64,000 nt of DNA from Dyadobacter sp. CY356. Lineage in GTDB: Bacteria; Bacteroidota; Bacteroidia; Cytophagales; Spirosomataceae. The DNA lies in NCBI RefSeq assembly GCF_021440195.1, contig NZ_JAJTSZ010000001.1:310001-374000 (forward strand). The letters run 5' to 3'. The position numbers and the translations under genes are program-made. The notes below the pieces were generated by a model. That model worked only from the letters and a program-made list of their open reading frames with translations, made no database searches and had not been told where the DNA came from. Below are positions 34,151 to 42,869 of the stretch, piece by piece (position 1 is the stretch's first letter; each line of letters opens with the position of its first letter).

Positions 34151-35457
34151 GTTGAACGTACCAGTGCCGCGCCAACAGTGCATTCCAGACACTTTTTGTT
34201 GATACAATATTGATTGTACCATTCAATAAGCGACTGGGAGTCGGCGGCTGATTTTACTTTCATTCCTAATATTTCCCATTCCCTTGTGATCCGGTTATTT
34301 TCTGCCGGAATTTCGGACAGCCAGTTCAATGCTTTATCCAGAAATTCCGGTTGTTGTTTTTGTTTTGAATAGGCTACCAGAAGCGGAACCGCTGCATTGA
34401 TAATCAATAGATTCATAGCATCTTTTCCCATTACCGGAACTTTGGATTTTGATAATTTACCAAACTGAAAATGATGGATCCAGTACTCGGATTGTTTTAA
34501 ATTAAACAGGTGATGAAGTGATTTTACATTTTCAGCTGACGTGATGGAGGAGAATAATGTGCCATTTTTGGTGATCAGATCTGCAAACTGAGAAATCCGT
34601 ATCGTAGGAAAACCGGCGGGACGCAAACGCAGAAATTTGAATTCATGCGCATTCATTTTGAACTGAGAAATGCTGTACTTGTTTGATAAAAACTGATATT
34701 CTCTCCGAAGTGCTTCAATATATAGGTCTTCCGGTTCTTCATCTTCTGATTTGTTTGGGATTAAACCTGCGGTGCCAAAAAGCAGTGCTTCCAATTGGAT
34801 AGATTGTGTGCGATGTTTTTGTAATATTTTCAATGGAATAATCTGTGTAAGACGTAAAAATGCCGGATCATTCAATTTAAATCCAAAATGTTGTCCCAGC
34901 CATTGGTATGCAGTTTCTTCCCAATCCTGCTGATTTGCCTGATATAATTCGAGAACTCTGGATGCCTTTTTATCCAGCCTTTCCAGCAGGACTCTGTCAA
35001 GCATCGAAAATTTCTGCAATTCATTAACCAGTGAGAATTGTTCCTGGCATGAAATTCCCGGATTTTCATAAAATTCCCGGGTATTCATCAAAGCTGCATA
35101 TCTTTCCAAAATTGAAAGGCGGACCAGGCCTTTGAGTGATAAGACAGGCAATAATGATTGATCCGGTCTGAATATCGGCGTATCATTTTCCCAGACCACA
35201 TGTATCACCACACTTTCATAAGCTTCATTTTCATCATGCTGATGCAGCAGCCAGTCTGATGATTTCGTATGTATTTCAACAGAACCTACCCATTCCACGC
35301 CATCAATTCTAATTCGTGCATCCGAAAAATCCGGACCGGCATTGGTATTTTTATGCCCGGTACGAATAATCTGAATTACTTCGCCTTCCTCGGTTTTCAG
35401 GTTTCCGGCATCAAAATATTGAAATTGCCATATAAAACTTAGCAGATCTTCATTCAT
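34147..35457 (-). CDS. DUF2851 family protein
   Basis: This 436-aa cytosolic protein is of a conserved Bacteroidota family without known function. The N-terminal part has the recognisable MNEDLLSFIWQFQYFDAGNLKT and AGPDFSDARIRIDGVEWVGSVEIHTKSSDWLLHQH segments, which look like a nuclease-type beta-sheet core. The C-terminus has a Cys-containing tail (CINKKCLECTVG), suggesting metal binding. Full length for the family. Confidence 0.88.
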   Translation of the reverse strand: MNEDLLSFIWQFQYFDAGNLKTEEGEVIQIIRTGHKNTNAGPDFSDARIRIDGVEWVGSVEIHTKSSDWLLHQHDENEAYESVVIHVVWENDTPIFRPDQSLLPVLSLKGLVRLSILERYAALMNTREFYENPGISCQEQFSLVNELQKFSMLDRVLLERLDKKASRVLELYQANQQDWEETAYQWLGQHFGFKLNDPAFLRLTQIIPLKILQKHRTQSIQLEALLFGTAGLIPNKSEDEEPEDLYIEALRREYQFLSNKYSISQFKMNAHEFKFLRLRPAGFPTIRISQFADLITKNGTLFSSITSAENVKSLHHLFNLKQSEYWIHHFQFGKLSKSKVPVMGKDAMNLLIINAAVPLLVAYSKQKQQPEFLDKALNWLSEIPAENNRITREWEILGMKVKSAADSQSLIEWYNQYCINKKCLECTVGAALVRST

Positions 35458-35591
35458 AATCTCGGCGGATAGCGTGTGGTGAAAAAATATGCTGTTTCAG
35501 GATTATTATTCTTTGTCCAAACCTGAATTGTTCTGTTCTTTGTACGTGTTTTTATTGGTTTGGTTTCTTATCCTGAAGAAATAATTATTGT

Positions 35592-36278
35592 ATGCTCCGC
35601 CGTTTTCTGTTCTATGCGTTTAAATTTCTCATTTACTTCTTTGCTATTTCCATCATTTGGGTCGTGGTTTTAAAATTTGTCCCCGTTTGGGTGACACCTT
35701 TTATGATCTCGCGCAAGATCGATGCGTTCCGGGCGGATGAAGACACGGAAATTCATAAGGACTGGGAGCCTTACGACAATATTTCAAAGGAAGTAGCACT
35801 GGCCGTGGTTGCATCCGAAGACCAGAATTTTCCTAATCACTGGGGTTTTGACTTTGATGAAATTTATGATGCAATGACCGAGAAACGCAAACGGGTTCGT
35901 GGGGCGAGTACTATTTCTCAGCAGGTTGCCAAAAATGTTTTTTTATGGCATGGCAGAAGTTATATCCGGAAAGGATTGGAAGTCTATTTTACCGTTTTAA
36001 TTGAGCTGATCTGGGACAAACAGCGCATTTTGGAAGTATATCTTAATGTTGCAGAAATGGGAAAAATGACATTTGGCGTTGAAGCTGCTTCACAGCGATT
36101 CTACAAAAAACCGGCAAAGAATTTATCACGTTATGAAGCTGCCAGAATAGCAGCAGTATTACCAAATCCTGTTCGGTTTTCAATCAAAAATCCTTCTGCC
36201 TATGTTAACAAAAGGACCAATCAGATTGTGAGACAAATGAAATATTTGGGTGGACGGAATTATATTGCTGATTTATAG
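35592..36278 (+). CDS. mtgA: Monofunctional biosynthetic peptidoglycan transglycosylase
   Basis: This 228-aa inner-membrane GT51 enzyme polymerises lipid II into glycan strands. One N-terminal membrane helix (about 8-30) is followed by the catalytic domain. ASEDQNFPNHWGFDFDEI holds the catalytic Glu E76, RGASTISQQVAKNVFLW is the second GT51 motif, and RKGLEVYFTVLIELIWDKQRILEVYLN the third, with E130. No transpeptidase domain follows, which defines MtgA. Confidence 0.95.
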   Translation: MLRRFLFYAFKFLIYFFAISIIWVVVLKFVPVWVTPFMISRKIDAFRADEDTEIHKDWEPYDNISKEVALAVVASEDQNFPNHWGFDFDEIYDAMTEKRKRVRGASTISQQVAKNVFLWHGRSYIRKGLEVYFTVLIELIWDKQRILEVYLNVAEMGKMTFGVEAASQRFYKKPAKNLSRYEAARIAAVLPNPVRFSIKNPSAYVNKRTNQIVRQMKYLGGRNYIADL

Positions 36279-36349
36279 GGCAAGTTTTGCGGTTACAGGT
36301 TAATTATAAAATTTATCATTAGTTTTTAATATATCCCAAGCGTCTACTA

Positions 36350-37342
36350 TTAACTCTTGATCTCATTTTTCAACGACAAACCGTTTTCAAAATCCGCTAA
36401 ATTATTCAACGTTATCGTTGCAATTTCTTCCAACGCTTCCTTTGTGAAAAAGCCAAGATGACCCGTAATTAAAACATTTGGAAAAGAGATCAATCTTGAA
36501 ATAACATCATCCAGGATTACACTTTCTGACAGATCCTGAAAAAAAAGATCTGCTTCCTGTTCATAAACGTCGATACCGAGGTAACCGATTTTCCCTGTTT
36601 TTAAACCTTCAATGGCATCTTGCGCTTCGATTAAAGCACCCCGGCTTGTATTGATCAGCATAACTCCGTTTTTCATTTTTGAAATGGAATTGGTATTGAT
36701 AATATGAGCTGTTTCAGGCGTGAGCGGGCAATGCAGGGAAATGATGTCGCTTAAAGTCAATAGTTCATCCAGGTTTTTATATTGAACACCTTTTGCTTTT
36801 AAATCAGCGGATTCCTGAATGTCGTAAGCCAAAACATTACAGCCAAAACCAAGCATTATTTTACAAAAAGAGGCGCCAATCAAGCCTGTTCCGATAACAC
36901 CGACTGTTTTGCCGGACAAATTAAAACCAGTTAGATTCTCAATAGAAAAGTTTCCCTCCCTGACGCGGTTATAGGCTTTATGCGTTTTCCTGTTTAAAGT
37001 CAGAATAAGAGCAGTGGCGTGTTCAGCAACAGATTCCGGTGAGTAGGCAGGCACTCTGACAATACTTAAATTCCTCGATTTCGCTGCTTTTAGATCCACA
37101 TTATTGAAACCGGCACAGCGTAATGCGATTACTTTTATTCCGTTCTTATTGATTATTCCAATCGTATCTTCATCAATTTTATCATTGACAAAAACACAAA
37201 CTGCATCAAAACCGGCTGTCAGGCTTGCGGTTTGCTCATTTAACGAAACTTCGAAAAAAGTCAGATCATGCAGGTTAGCATCGTTAAATCTGGTAAAATA
37301 TTCTTTGTCGTATGACTTGGTACTAAAAAAAGCGACTTTCAT
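36350..37342 (-). CDS. D-2-hydroxyacid dehydrogenase (D-lactate dehydrogenase type)
   Basis: This 330-aa NAD-dependent cytosolic enzyme reduces pyruvate or another 2-ketoacid to the D-hydroxyacid. It has LRCAGFNNVDLKAA (substrate Arg), the Rossmann motif GKTVGVIGTGLIG near 145-157, NTSRGALI, GIDVYEQEADLFF and the catalytic His in GHLGFFTKEAL. The C-terminal pattern is that of fermentative D-lactate dehydrogenases (LdhA). It lies 41 bp downstream of oxyR on the same strand. Confidence 0.93.
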   Translation of the reverse strand: MKVAFFSTKSYDKEYFTRFNDANLHDLTFFEVSLNEQTASLTAGFDAVCVFVNDKIDEDTIGIINKNGIKVIALRCAGFNNVDLKAAKSRNLSIVRVPAYSPESVAEHATALILTLNRKTHKAYNRVREGNFSIENLTGFNLSGKTVGVIGTGLIGASFCKIMLGFGCNVLAYDIQESADLKAKGVQYKNLDELLTLSDIISLHCPLTPETAHIINTNSISKMKNGVMLINTSRGALIEAQDAIEGLKTGKIGYLGIDVYEQEADLFFQDLSESVILDDVISRLISFPNVLITGHLGFFTKEALEEIATITLNNLADFENGLSLKNEIKS

Positions 37343-37383
37343 AACCGGGACTTAAATTTACGTTGGTGAGACAAATGTGGTCA

Positions 37384-38316
37384 TTAATAAATACGCATTT
37401 CAACTTTCTTCTCATAAATTTCTTTTGGCACATAATCAATGATACCGGTTTTGAGCGCGTCAATCAACCTTGTTTTCACCTGTTCCCGATTCACTACCAG
37501 ACAAACTTCCCGTGCAGGTTCGGGCCACTGGAAATGCCGGATATGTTTTTTTCTTTCATCTGACAATTCCATCACAGCAAGTTCAGGAAGAATGGTGATA
37601 CCTCCATTTTTTTCTACCATACGTATCAGCGTTTCGATACTGCCCGAACGGTAATGAAAGCTATTGCCAAACCGGCTGCTTTTGCTCAATTCACATAACC
37701 GCTGGATCTGGGTCCTGAAACAATGTCCCTCTTCCAAAAGCCACAAATCATTGGGTTCAATATCTCCGGGAAGGATATATTCTTTGTTAAACAAATCCGT
37801 ATTTTCAGAAACATAAGCATAAAATATTTCTTTGTACAACGGGATTTCCTGTAAGCTGCTATCTCCTGAAAGTGAGGCCACAATGCCTACGTCCAGATTT
37901 CCGAGTTTGAGTTCTGTAATAATCCGTTCAGTGATCATCTCCGAAACATGAAGCCGGATGTTGGGATAATTCTCAATAAAGGGTTGCACCAAATGGGGTA
38001 AAAGATAGGGAGCAACAGTAGGAATAATACCAATCCGAAGCTCTCCTGACAAATCGCCATTAAAATGCTTCGCAATTTCTGCCATTTGACGTGCTTCAAA
38101 AAGTATCGTTTTGGCCTGGTCAATAATCAGTCTCCCGATTGCTGTCGGGACAATGGGTTGTTTGGTACGATCGAAAATTTTTACGCTTAATTCATCTTCA
38201 AGCTTTCTGATCATCATCGACAAAGTAGGTTGTGTAACATTACAATGTTCCGAAGCCTGGACGAAATGACGATGATTATCGACGGCGACTATATATTCGA
38301 GCTGCTGAATATTCAT
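37384..38316 (-). CDS. oxyR: OxyR-type LysR regulator with both redox cysteines
   Basis: This 310-aa peroxide-sensing LysR-type regulator has an N-terminal winged helix (about 1-60: QLEYIVAVDNHRHFVQASEHCNVTQPTLSMMIRKLE). The effector domain contains LLEEGHCFRTQIQRLC. Its cysteines fall at C199 and C208, the same numbers and C-x8-C spacing as the disulfide-forming pair of Escherichia coli OxyR. It is divergent from an apparently non-coding transcript at 38.4-38.6 kb; no catalase or peroxidase gene is adjacent. The next gene on its strand is a hydroxyacid dehydrogenase. Confidence 0.92.
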   Translation of the reverse strand: MNIQQLEYIVAVDNHRHFVQASEHCNVTQPTLSMMIRKLEDELSVKIFDRTKQPIVPTAIGRLIIDQAKTILFEARQMAEIAKHFNGDLSGELRIGIIPTVAPYLLPHLVQPFIENYPNIRLHVSEMITERIITELKLGNLDVGIVASLSGDSSLQEIPLYKEIFYAYVSENTDLFNKEYILPGDIEPNDLWLLEEGHCFRTQIQRLCELSKSSRFGNSFHYRSGSIETLIRMVEKNGGITILPELAVMELSDERKKHIRHFQWPEPAREVCLVVNREQVKTRLIDALKTGIIDYVPKEIYEKKVEMRIY

Positions 38317-38838
38317 AAAATTTTTATTGCGTTTTTGATGAGGCGATCTGCCCGGGATAACTTGATCAGCGTAAATACTTCAAATATAAATATAGTTTTT
38401 ATCTATGTAAATATAAAAATTATCAGTTTGATTTATTATTTAAAGATAATATTATTTGTAGTGTTGAAAGGTTGCACGAAGGTTAGGGTACGCTTAACAG
38501 GAAAGAATTGATTAAAGGAATATATATTGTAAGTCATAAAGCCATGCGAAAATTTTTGCGTGGCTTTATTTTTTTGTTAAAAAAGAATTAAATTTTATTA
38601 CTATATAAATTTGAAATGTTGCCGGGATCAGCAGGTTCTAAGAATAAATATTCCCAGAATATGGTCTTATCAAGCGGTAGGGCCAGTTTTTTGTCAAATG
38701 AATAAATCGTTTAATTAAAATTGTCTGTTAAAATTTTAATTGCACCGATCGGGTAATTCATGAGCTAATAATTTTTTAGACTAATTCGTATATTAGCCGG
38801 AGTTAATTCCAATGTCACACCTAAAAACAGACTTAGAA
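38317..38838. other. 522-bp region with an orphan terminator (possible small RNA or micropeptide)
   Basis: No normal-size gene is present, yet a strong plus-strand terminator sits at 38536-38577. A short plus-strand frame at 38461-38511 (GTG or TTG start) encodes a basic peptide ending KGCTKVRVRLTGKN. The unit lies divergent to oxyR. A small RNA or leader-type peptide transcript is plausible. The right part (38578-38838) holds the promoter side of the Lys-rich protein gene and nothing else I can name. Confidence 0.4.
38536..38577 (+). terminator. Rho-independent terminator with no upstream gene on its strand
   Basis: Stem ATAAAGCCATGCGAA paired with TTTGCGTGGCTTTAT, then TTTTTTTG. The T-tract is on the plus strand only, so it ends a plus-strand transcript starting right of oxyR. 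Confidence 0.75.
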
Positions 38839-39144
38839 ATGAAAAATTTGAAGGCAATTATGTTGATTTTGTTCCTTGCCATTACCGGGACAACGTTTGC
38901 CCAAACTGCAACACCTGCGGTAAAAACGACGGTAACAAAAAAGAAAACGGATAAAGACGCGACTGTTACAAAAGTTGACGTGAAGACAAACGCGGCGGCA
39001 ACGCAGCCTGGTGCCAAACTGAAAAAGGATGGTACACTTGATAAACGTTATGCCGAAAATAAAAATCTTAAAAAGGACGGAACCCCGGACAAGAGATTTA
39101 AAGCTAATAAAAAGGATTCTTTGAAAGCAGGTAAAAAACCTTGA
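38839..39144 (+). CDS. Exported Lys-rich protein with LKKDGTxDKR repeats
   Basis: This 101-aa protein starts at MKNLKAIMLILFLA; a longer frame from 38812 adds nine unlikely residues. A signal peptide ends near TTFAQ. The mature part is highly basic and low in complexity (TVTKKKTDKDATVTKVDVKT). It then has two copies of an LKKDGTxDKRxxxNK unit (LKKDGTLDKRYAENK and LKKDGTPDKRFKANK). Similar short secreted proteins with K-x-DGTPD units occur in other Bacteroidota; function unknown. A strong terminator follows. Confidence 0.75.
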   Translation: MKNLKAIMLILFLAITGTTFAQTATPAVKTTVTKKKTDKDATVTKVDVKTNAAATQPGAKLKKDGTLDKRYAENKNLKKDGTPDKRFKANKKDSLKAGKKP

Positions 39145-39167
39145 TTTTTGGAATTGGTTTAAAGGGA

Positions 39168-39215
39168 AAGTACAGAAGGCTGCAAATTTTTTTGCAGCCT
39201 TCTGTACTTTTATAC
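39168..39215 (+). terminator. Strong Rho-independent terminator
   Basis: A perfect stem of about 19 bp runs from AAAGTACAGAAGGCTGCAAA and its complement over a TTTT loop, followed by a T-rich tract. It ends the Lys-rich protein transcript. Confidence 0.88.
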
Positions 39216-39395
39216 GGTTTTGCTGAATTTTTGGTGGCTTTAAATAGGGGTTTCTCCCTGTCCGGTTGTCATTGTGTTATATTGCATATAGTTTTGAGAA
39301 AATAAGGAGACTTTGCTGCAAGATTTAATTTTTACGAAGTACACTTCGATCCGGAATGACAGTTACCTGTTTTATTATGACTCTTTATTTACAGG

Positions 39396-41216
39396 ATGAA
39401 CCGGATTCATAATTATTTCAGAATGAGCATGATTACAGCACTTTCATTCATGCTATCGGTTTGTTATGCCCAAAGTTTGCTGAATAAAAGTGTTTCGGTT
39501 TCGGTTAAAAATAAGCAGGTTTCAGAGGTTTTAAAGATTATTGGCGCGCAAGGGAATTTTAGTTTTTCTTATAACAGCGATATCATTCCGGGCGATAGTA
39601 TAATAAGTATTTCTGTTCATTCAAAATCCGTTAAACAGGTGTTGGATGTGATATTGCGGGGAAATTATCAATTTAAAGAAGCAGGTGATTTTCTAATAAT
39701 TCAAAAATCTGCGAAGGAGAAATTCTACCATATATCCGGACAGATTTTTGATAGCGAATCTGGAAAAACCGTTGATTTCGCAAGCGTCTATTCCAGGCAA
39801 TTATTGACGTCTGCATTGACGGATAATGACGGTGTTTTCAAACTCAGGATGCGTGACAAAAACTTTCCTATATTGCTAACCGTAAGTAAGGTTGGGTACG
39901 CCGATACCACAATCATTGTAAATTCCGATATATCATCCTCTGTAAACATCACTTTGAACCCAAAGGCGATTGATCTGGACACACTCATTGTGAAATATTC
40001 CGAAGGAGGAAATTCCTGGCTTGTAAGGCGGTTTGTGTCCTCCCGGCTCCGTTTGCAAAGCCGGAATATAAGCCGGTTTTTTGTGGCACTGCCATACCAG
40101 ATATCATTAACGCCCGGGTTAAGTTCCCACGGCAAAATGAGCTCCCAAATTGTAAATAAGCTTTCTATCAATATCTACGGTGGTTACACTGCCGGTGTGA
40201 ATGGTGTTGAGATTGGAGGACTTTTTAATATTTCCAAAAAGGACGTACGGTATTTACAGATGGCATCTACTTTCAACGCCGTTTCCGGGCATGTTACCGG
40301 CGTCCAGATTGGAGGTGTTTATAATCAGGTTTTAGATTCGCTAGTTGGCGTTCAAATGTCTGGTTTTGCAGGTTGGACGAAAGGTAATCTGAAAGGGGTT
40401 CAGATGGCTGGATTGTATAATAAAGTTTCCGGAAATATAAAAGGTATCCAGGTTTCCGGTGGCGGAAATGTTACAAAAGGAACGATAAACGGAGGGCAGA
40501 TCAGTGGAATTTTCAATAAATCCATGCAGGCCATGCACGGGTTTCAGATTAGCGGTGGCGTAAATATTGCAAATGAAAAAGTTTCTGGGCCACAGATCAG
40601 CGGAATTGGTAACATCAGCAAAAAGGAGACAAACGGTTTGCAGCTAAGCAGTATGTTTAATTATGCAAAAAATCTGAAAGGTGTTCAGATAGGTGTCGTG
40701 AATCTTGCAGACAGTTCTTCCGGGTATAGTTTCGGGTTGCTCAATATTGTGAAAAATGGTAAAAGAACAGTTTCTGTTTATGGAAATGAAATGTTGCCTT
40801 TAAATATAGCCTGGAAATCAGGCAGTAAAAAACTTTATAATATTCTAACTGTCGGAACGTCTGTTGGTGGAAGTAAGGCCTTTACATTCGGTTTTGGTAT
40901 TGGTAGGGAATTTAAAATCAATAAAAATCTTACGCTGCATGCTGAAATTATCGATCACAATATTTATCTAGGAACCTGGAAAGATCTGCCGGTTCTTTAC
41001 CGTTTCCAAAGCGGGCTTAATATCAAATTAAGTAAATCTCTTTCACTAAGCGCCGGCCCCGCTTTTTCAATGTTTTATTCTGAACAAAAGGAATTTAAAA
41101 ATAACTATCAGTCCTTTTCTGACAAAGGGTTTATGCGCTTCAAAATGAGCCAGAATGGATATGCCTGGTTAGGCTGGCAAGGTGGCTTGAGCTGGAACTA
41201 CGGGTCGATATTTTAG
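39396..41216 (+). CDS. STN and carboxypeptidase-regulatory protein with GVQ-type surface repeats
   Basis: This 606-aa exported protein has a signal region (about 1-26) and an STN domain (about 30-105: SVSVSVKNKQVSEVLKIIGAQGNFSFSYN and SVKQVLDVILRGNYQF). A carboxypeptidase-D-like beta-sandwich covers about 112-195. At about 270-435 are at least nine repeats of G-V/I-Q-I/V/M-x-G-x-x-N spaced about 20-22 residues. The C-terminal part (about 440-606) looks like outer-membrane beta strands ending in F. The repeats resemble the LA_2272-type surface repeat. STN plus beta-sandwich usually head SusC proteins; here they are joined to a repeat domain and not to a TonB barrel. A shorter paralogue without the STN part lies at 42870. 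Confidence 0.8.
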   Translation: MNRIHNYFRMSMITALSFMLSVCYAQSLLNKSVSVSVKNKQVSEVLKIIGAQGNFSFSYNSDIIPGDSIISISVHSKSVKQVLDVILRGNYQFKEAGDFLIIQKSAKEKFYHISGQIFDSESGKTVDFASVYSRQLLTSALTDNDGVFKLRMRDKNFPILLTVSKVGYADTTIIVNSDISSSVNITLNPKAIDLDTLIVKYSEGGNSWLVRRFVSSRLRLQSRNISRFFVALPYQISLTPGLSSHGKMSSQIVNKLSINIYGGYTAGVNGVEIGGLFNISKKDVRYLQMASTFNAVSGHVTGVQIGGVYNQVLDSLVGVQMSGFAGWTKGNLKGVQMAGLYNKVSGNIKGIQVSGGGNVTKGTINGGQISGIFNKSMQAMHGFQISGGVNIANEKVSGPQISGIGNISKKETNGLQLSSMFNYAKNLKGVQIGVVNLADSSSGYSFGLLNIVKNGKRTVSVYGNEMLPLNIAWKSGSKKLYNILTVGTSVGGSKAFTFGFGIGREFKINKNLTLHAEIIDHNIYLGTWKDLPVLYRFQSGLNIKLSKSLSLSAGPAFSMFYSEQKEFKNNYQSFSDKGFMRFKMSQNGYAWLGWQGGLSWNYGSIF

Positions 41217-42822
41217 CAAGCAGCTTTGGCTAAAGCCGGAAAGTATGTGTCTTTCTCCCGACCCCAGGTTTAAACCTGGGGTTAATTTTTTATGGCTTAT
41301 GGCTATCAATTTCACTGGTGGAATCCCAACCAATTCGGGCTCAAAAACAGACCGAGGCTTCGATCTCAGTAGTAGCAATCCAACAACTTCGGACCAAAAA
41401 AATTAACCCAGGGTTTCAACCTTGGGTCCGGAATGGTCCACCAATTTTCCTGGCTTTAGCCCGTAGCATTGTCGGAAATTTCTCTATTGAAGTTAGCGTA
41501 TTGCTATACTCAATTATCTAAAATATATAAAGCAAGAGAAATTAATAGCAGGTAGATATAGTTGGTTGGGCTGGGATTATTTGTTGATCTTACAGGAAAT
41601 TGCTCTGGCTAAAGCCGGCAAGTATGTGGTAATCTTGCGACCCCAGGTTGAAACCTGGGGTTAATTTTTTATGGCTTATGGCTTTCAACTTCACTGGTGG
41701 AATCCCAACCAATTCAGGCTGAAAAGACAGACCGAGGCTTCGACCTCAGTAGTAGCAATCCAACCACTTCGGCCCAAAAAAAAATTCAAAAAAAAATTAA
41801 CCCAGGGTTTCAATCCTGGGTCCGGAATGGTCCACCAATTTCCCGGGCCTTAGCCCGTAACATTATCGGAAATTTCTCTATTGAAGTTAGCGTATTGCTA
41901 TACTCAATTATCTAAAATATATAAAGCAAGAGAAATTAATAGCAGGTAGATATAGTTGGTTGGGCTGGGATTATTTGTTGATCTTACAGGAAATTGCTCT
42001 GGCTAAAGCCGGCAAGTATGTGGTAATCTTGCGACCCCAGGTTGAAACCTGGGGTTAATTTTTTTGGCTTATGGCTTTCAACTTCACTGGTGGAATCCCA
42101 ACCAATTCGGGCTAAAAAACAGACCCGGGTTTCAACCTCTATGGTGGAATCTTAACCTATTTCAGGTCAAAAACAAACTCAGGGCTTCAACCTTAATAGT
42201 AGCAATCCAACAACTTCGGGCCAAAAAAATTAACCCAGGGTTTCAACCCTGGGTCCGGAATGGTCCACCAATTTCCCGGGCTTTAGCCCGTATCACAGGC
42301 GGAAATTTTTCCATGGAAATAAGGGGATCGCTATACTTGATTGTCTAAAATACATACAGCAATAGAAATTAATTGCAGGCAGATATTGGTGATTAGGCTG
42401 GGATTATTTGTTGATCTTACAGGAAGTTGCTCTGGCTAAAGCCGGCAAGTATGTGGCAATCTTGCGACCCCAGGTTTCAACCTGGGGTTAATTTTTTTGG
42501 CTTATGGCTTTCAGCTTCACTGGTAGAATCCCAACCAATTCACGCTAAAAAACAGACTCGGGTTTCAACCTCTATGGTGGAATCTTAACCAATTTCAGGT
42601 CAAAAACAAACTCAGGGCTTCAACCTTAATAGTAGCAATCCTAACCAATTTGGGCCAAAAAAATTAACCCAGGGTTTCAACCCTGGGTCCGGAGTGGTCC
42701 ACCAATTTTCCGGGCTTCAGCCCGTATCATAGTCGGAAATTTTTCCATGGAAATGAGGGGATCGCTATACTTGATTGTCTAAAATACATACAGCAAAAGA
42801 AATGAATTGTAGGCCTGCAATT
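41217..42822. repeat. Four tandem copies of a 380-430-bp nested palindromic repeat
   Basis: Units start near 41217, 41596, 41990 and 42423. Each has a left module, GGCTAAAGCCGG, then after a spacer the palindrome CCCCAGGTTGAAACCTGGGG and TTAATTTTTT. It also has a right module that is the same arrangement on the other strand (ATTAACCCAGGGTTTCAACC, then CGGGCTTTAGCCCG). Between them lie 54-56-bp sub-repeats, two in units 1-2 and three in units 3-4. A non-palindromic spacer (ATACTCAATTATCTAAAATA-like) is repeated too, so whole units were duplicated in tandem. It separates two paralogous repeat-protein genes and has no credible coding content. Confidence 0.88.
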
Positions 42823-42869
42823 TCTAAACTCTGACTGCCGTGATTTTAGCAATTATAAATTTTGACAAA

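Noticed and set aside
38230..38511. 93-codon plus-strand frame starting inside oxyR
   Set aside because: The first third is antisense to oxyR and the rest is AT-rich; only the short basic tail near the orphan terminator is worth keeping as a finding.
41318..42348. Plus-strand frames of 60-94 codons (for example around 41318, 41671, 41697 and 42064) with GFQPWVRNGPPI-like peptides
   Set aside because: They are translations of the tandem palindromic repeat, recur in several frames with the repeats, and have no start signal or family; they are not genes.
41217..42822. CRISPR-like array
   Set aside because: Repeat units are 380-430 bp, the intervening parts are repeats themselves, and no cas gene is present.
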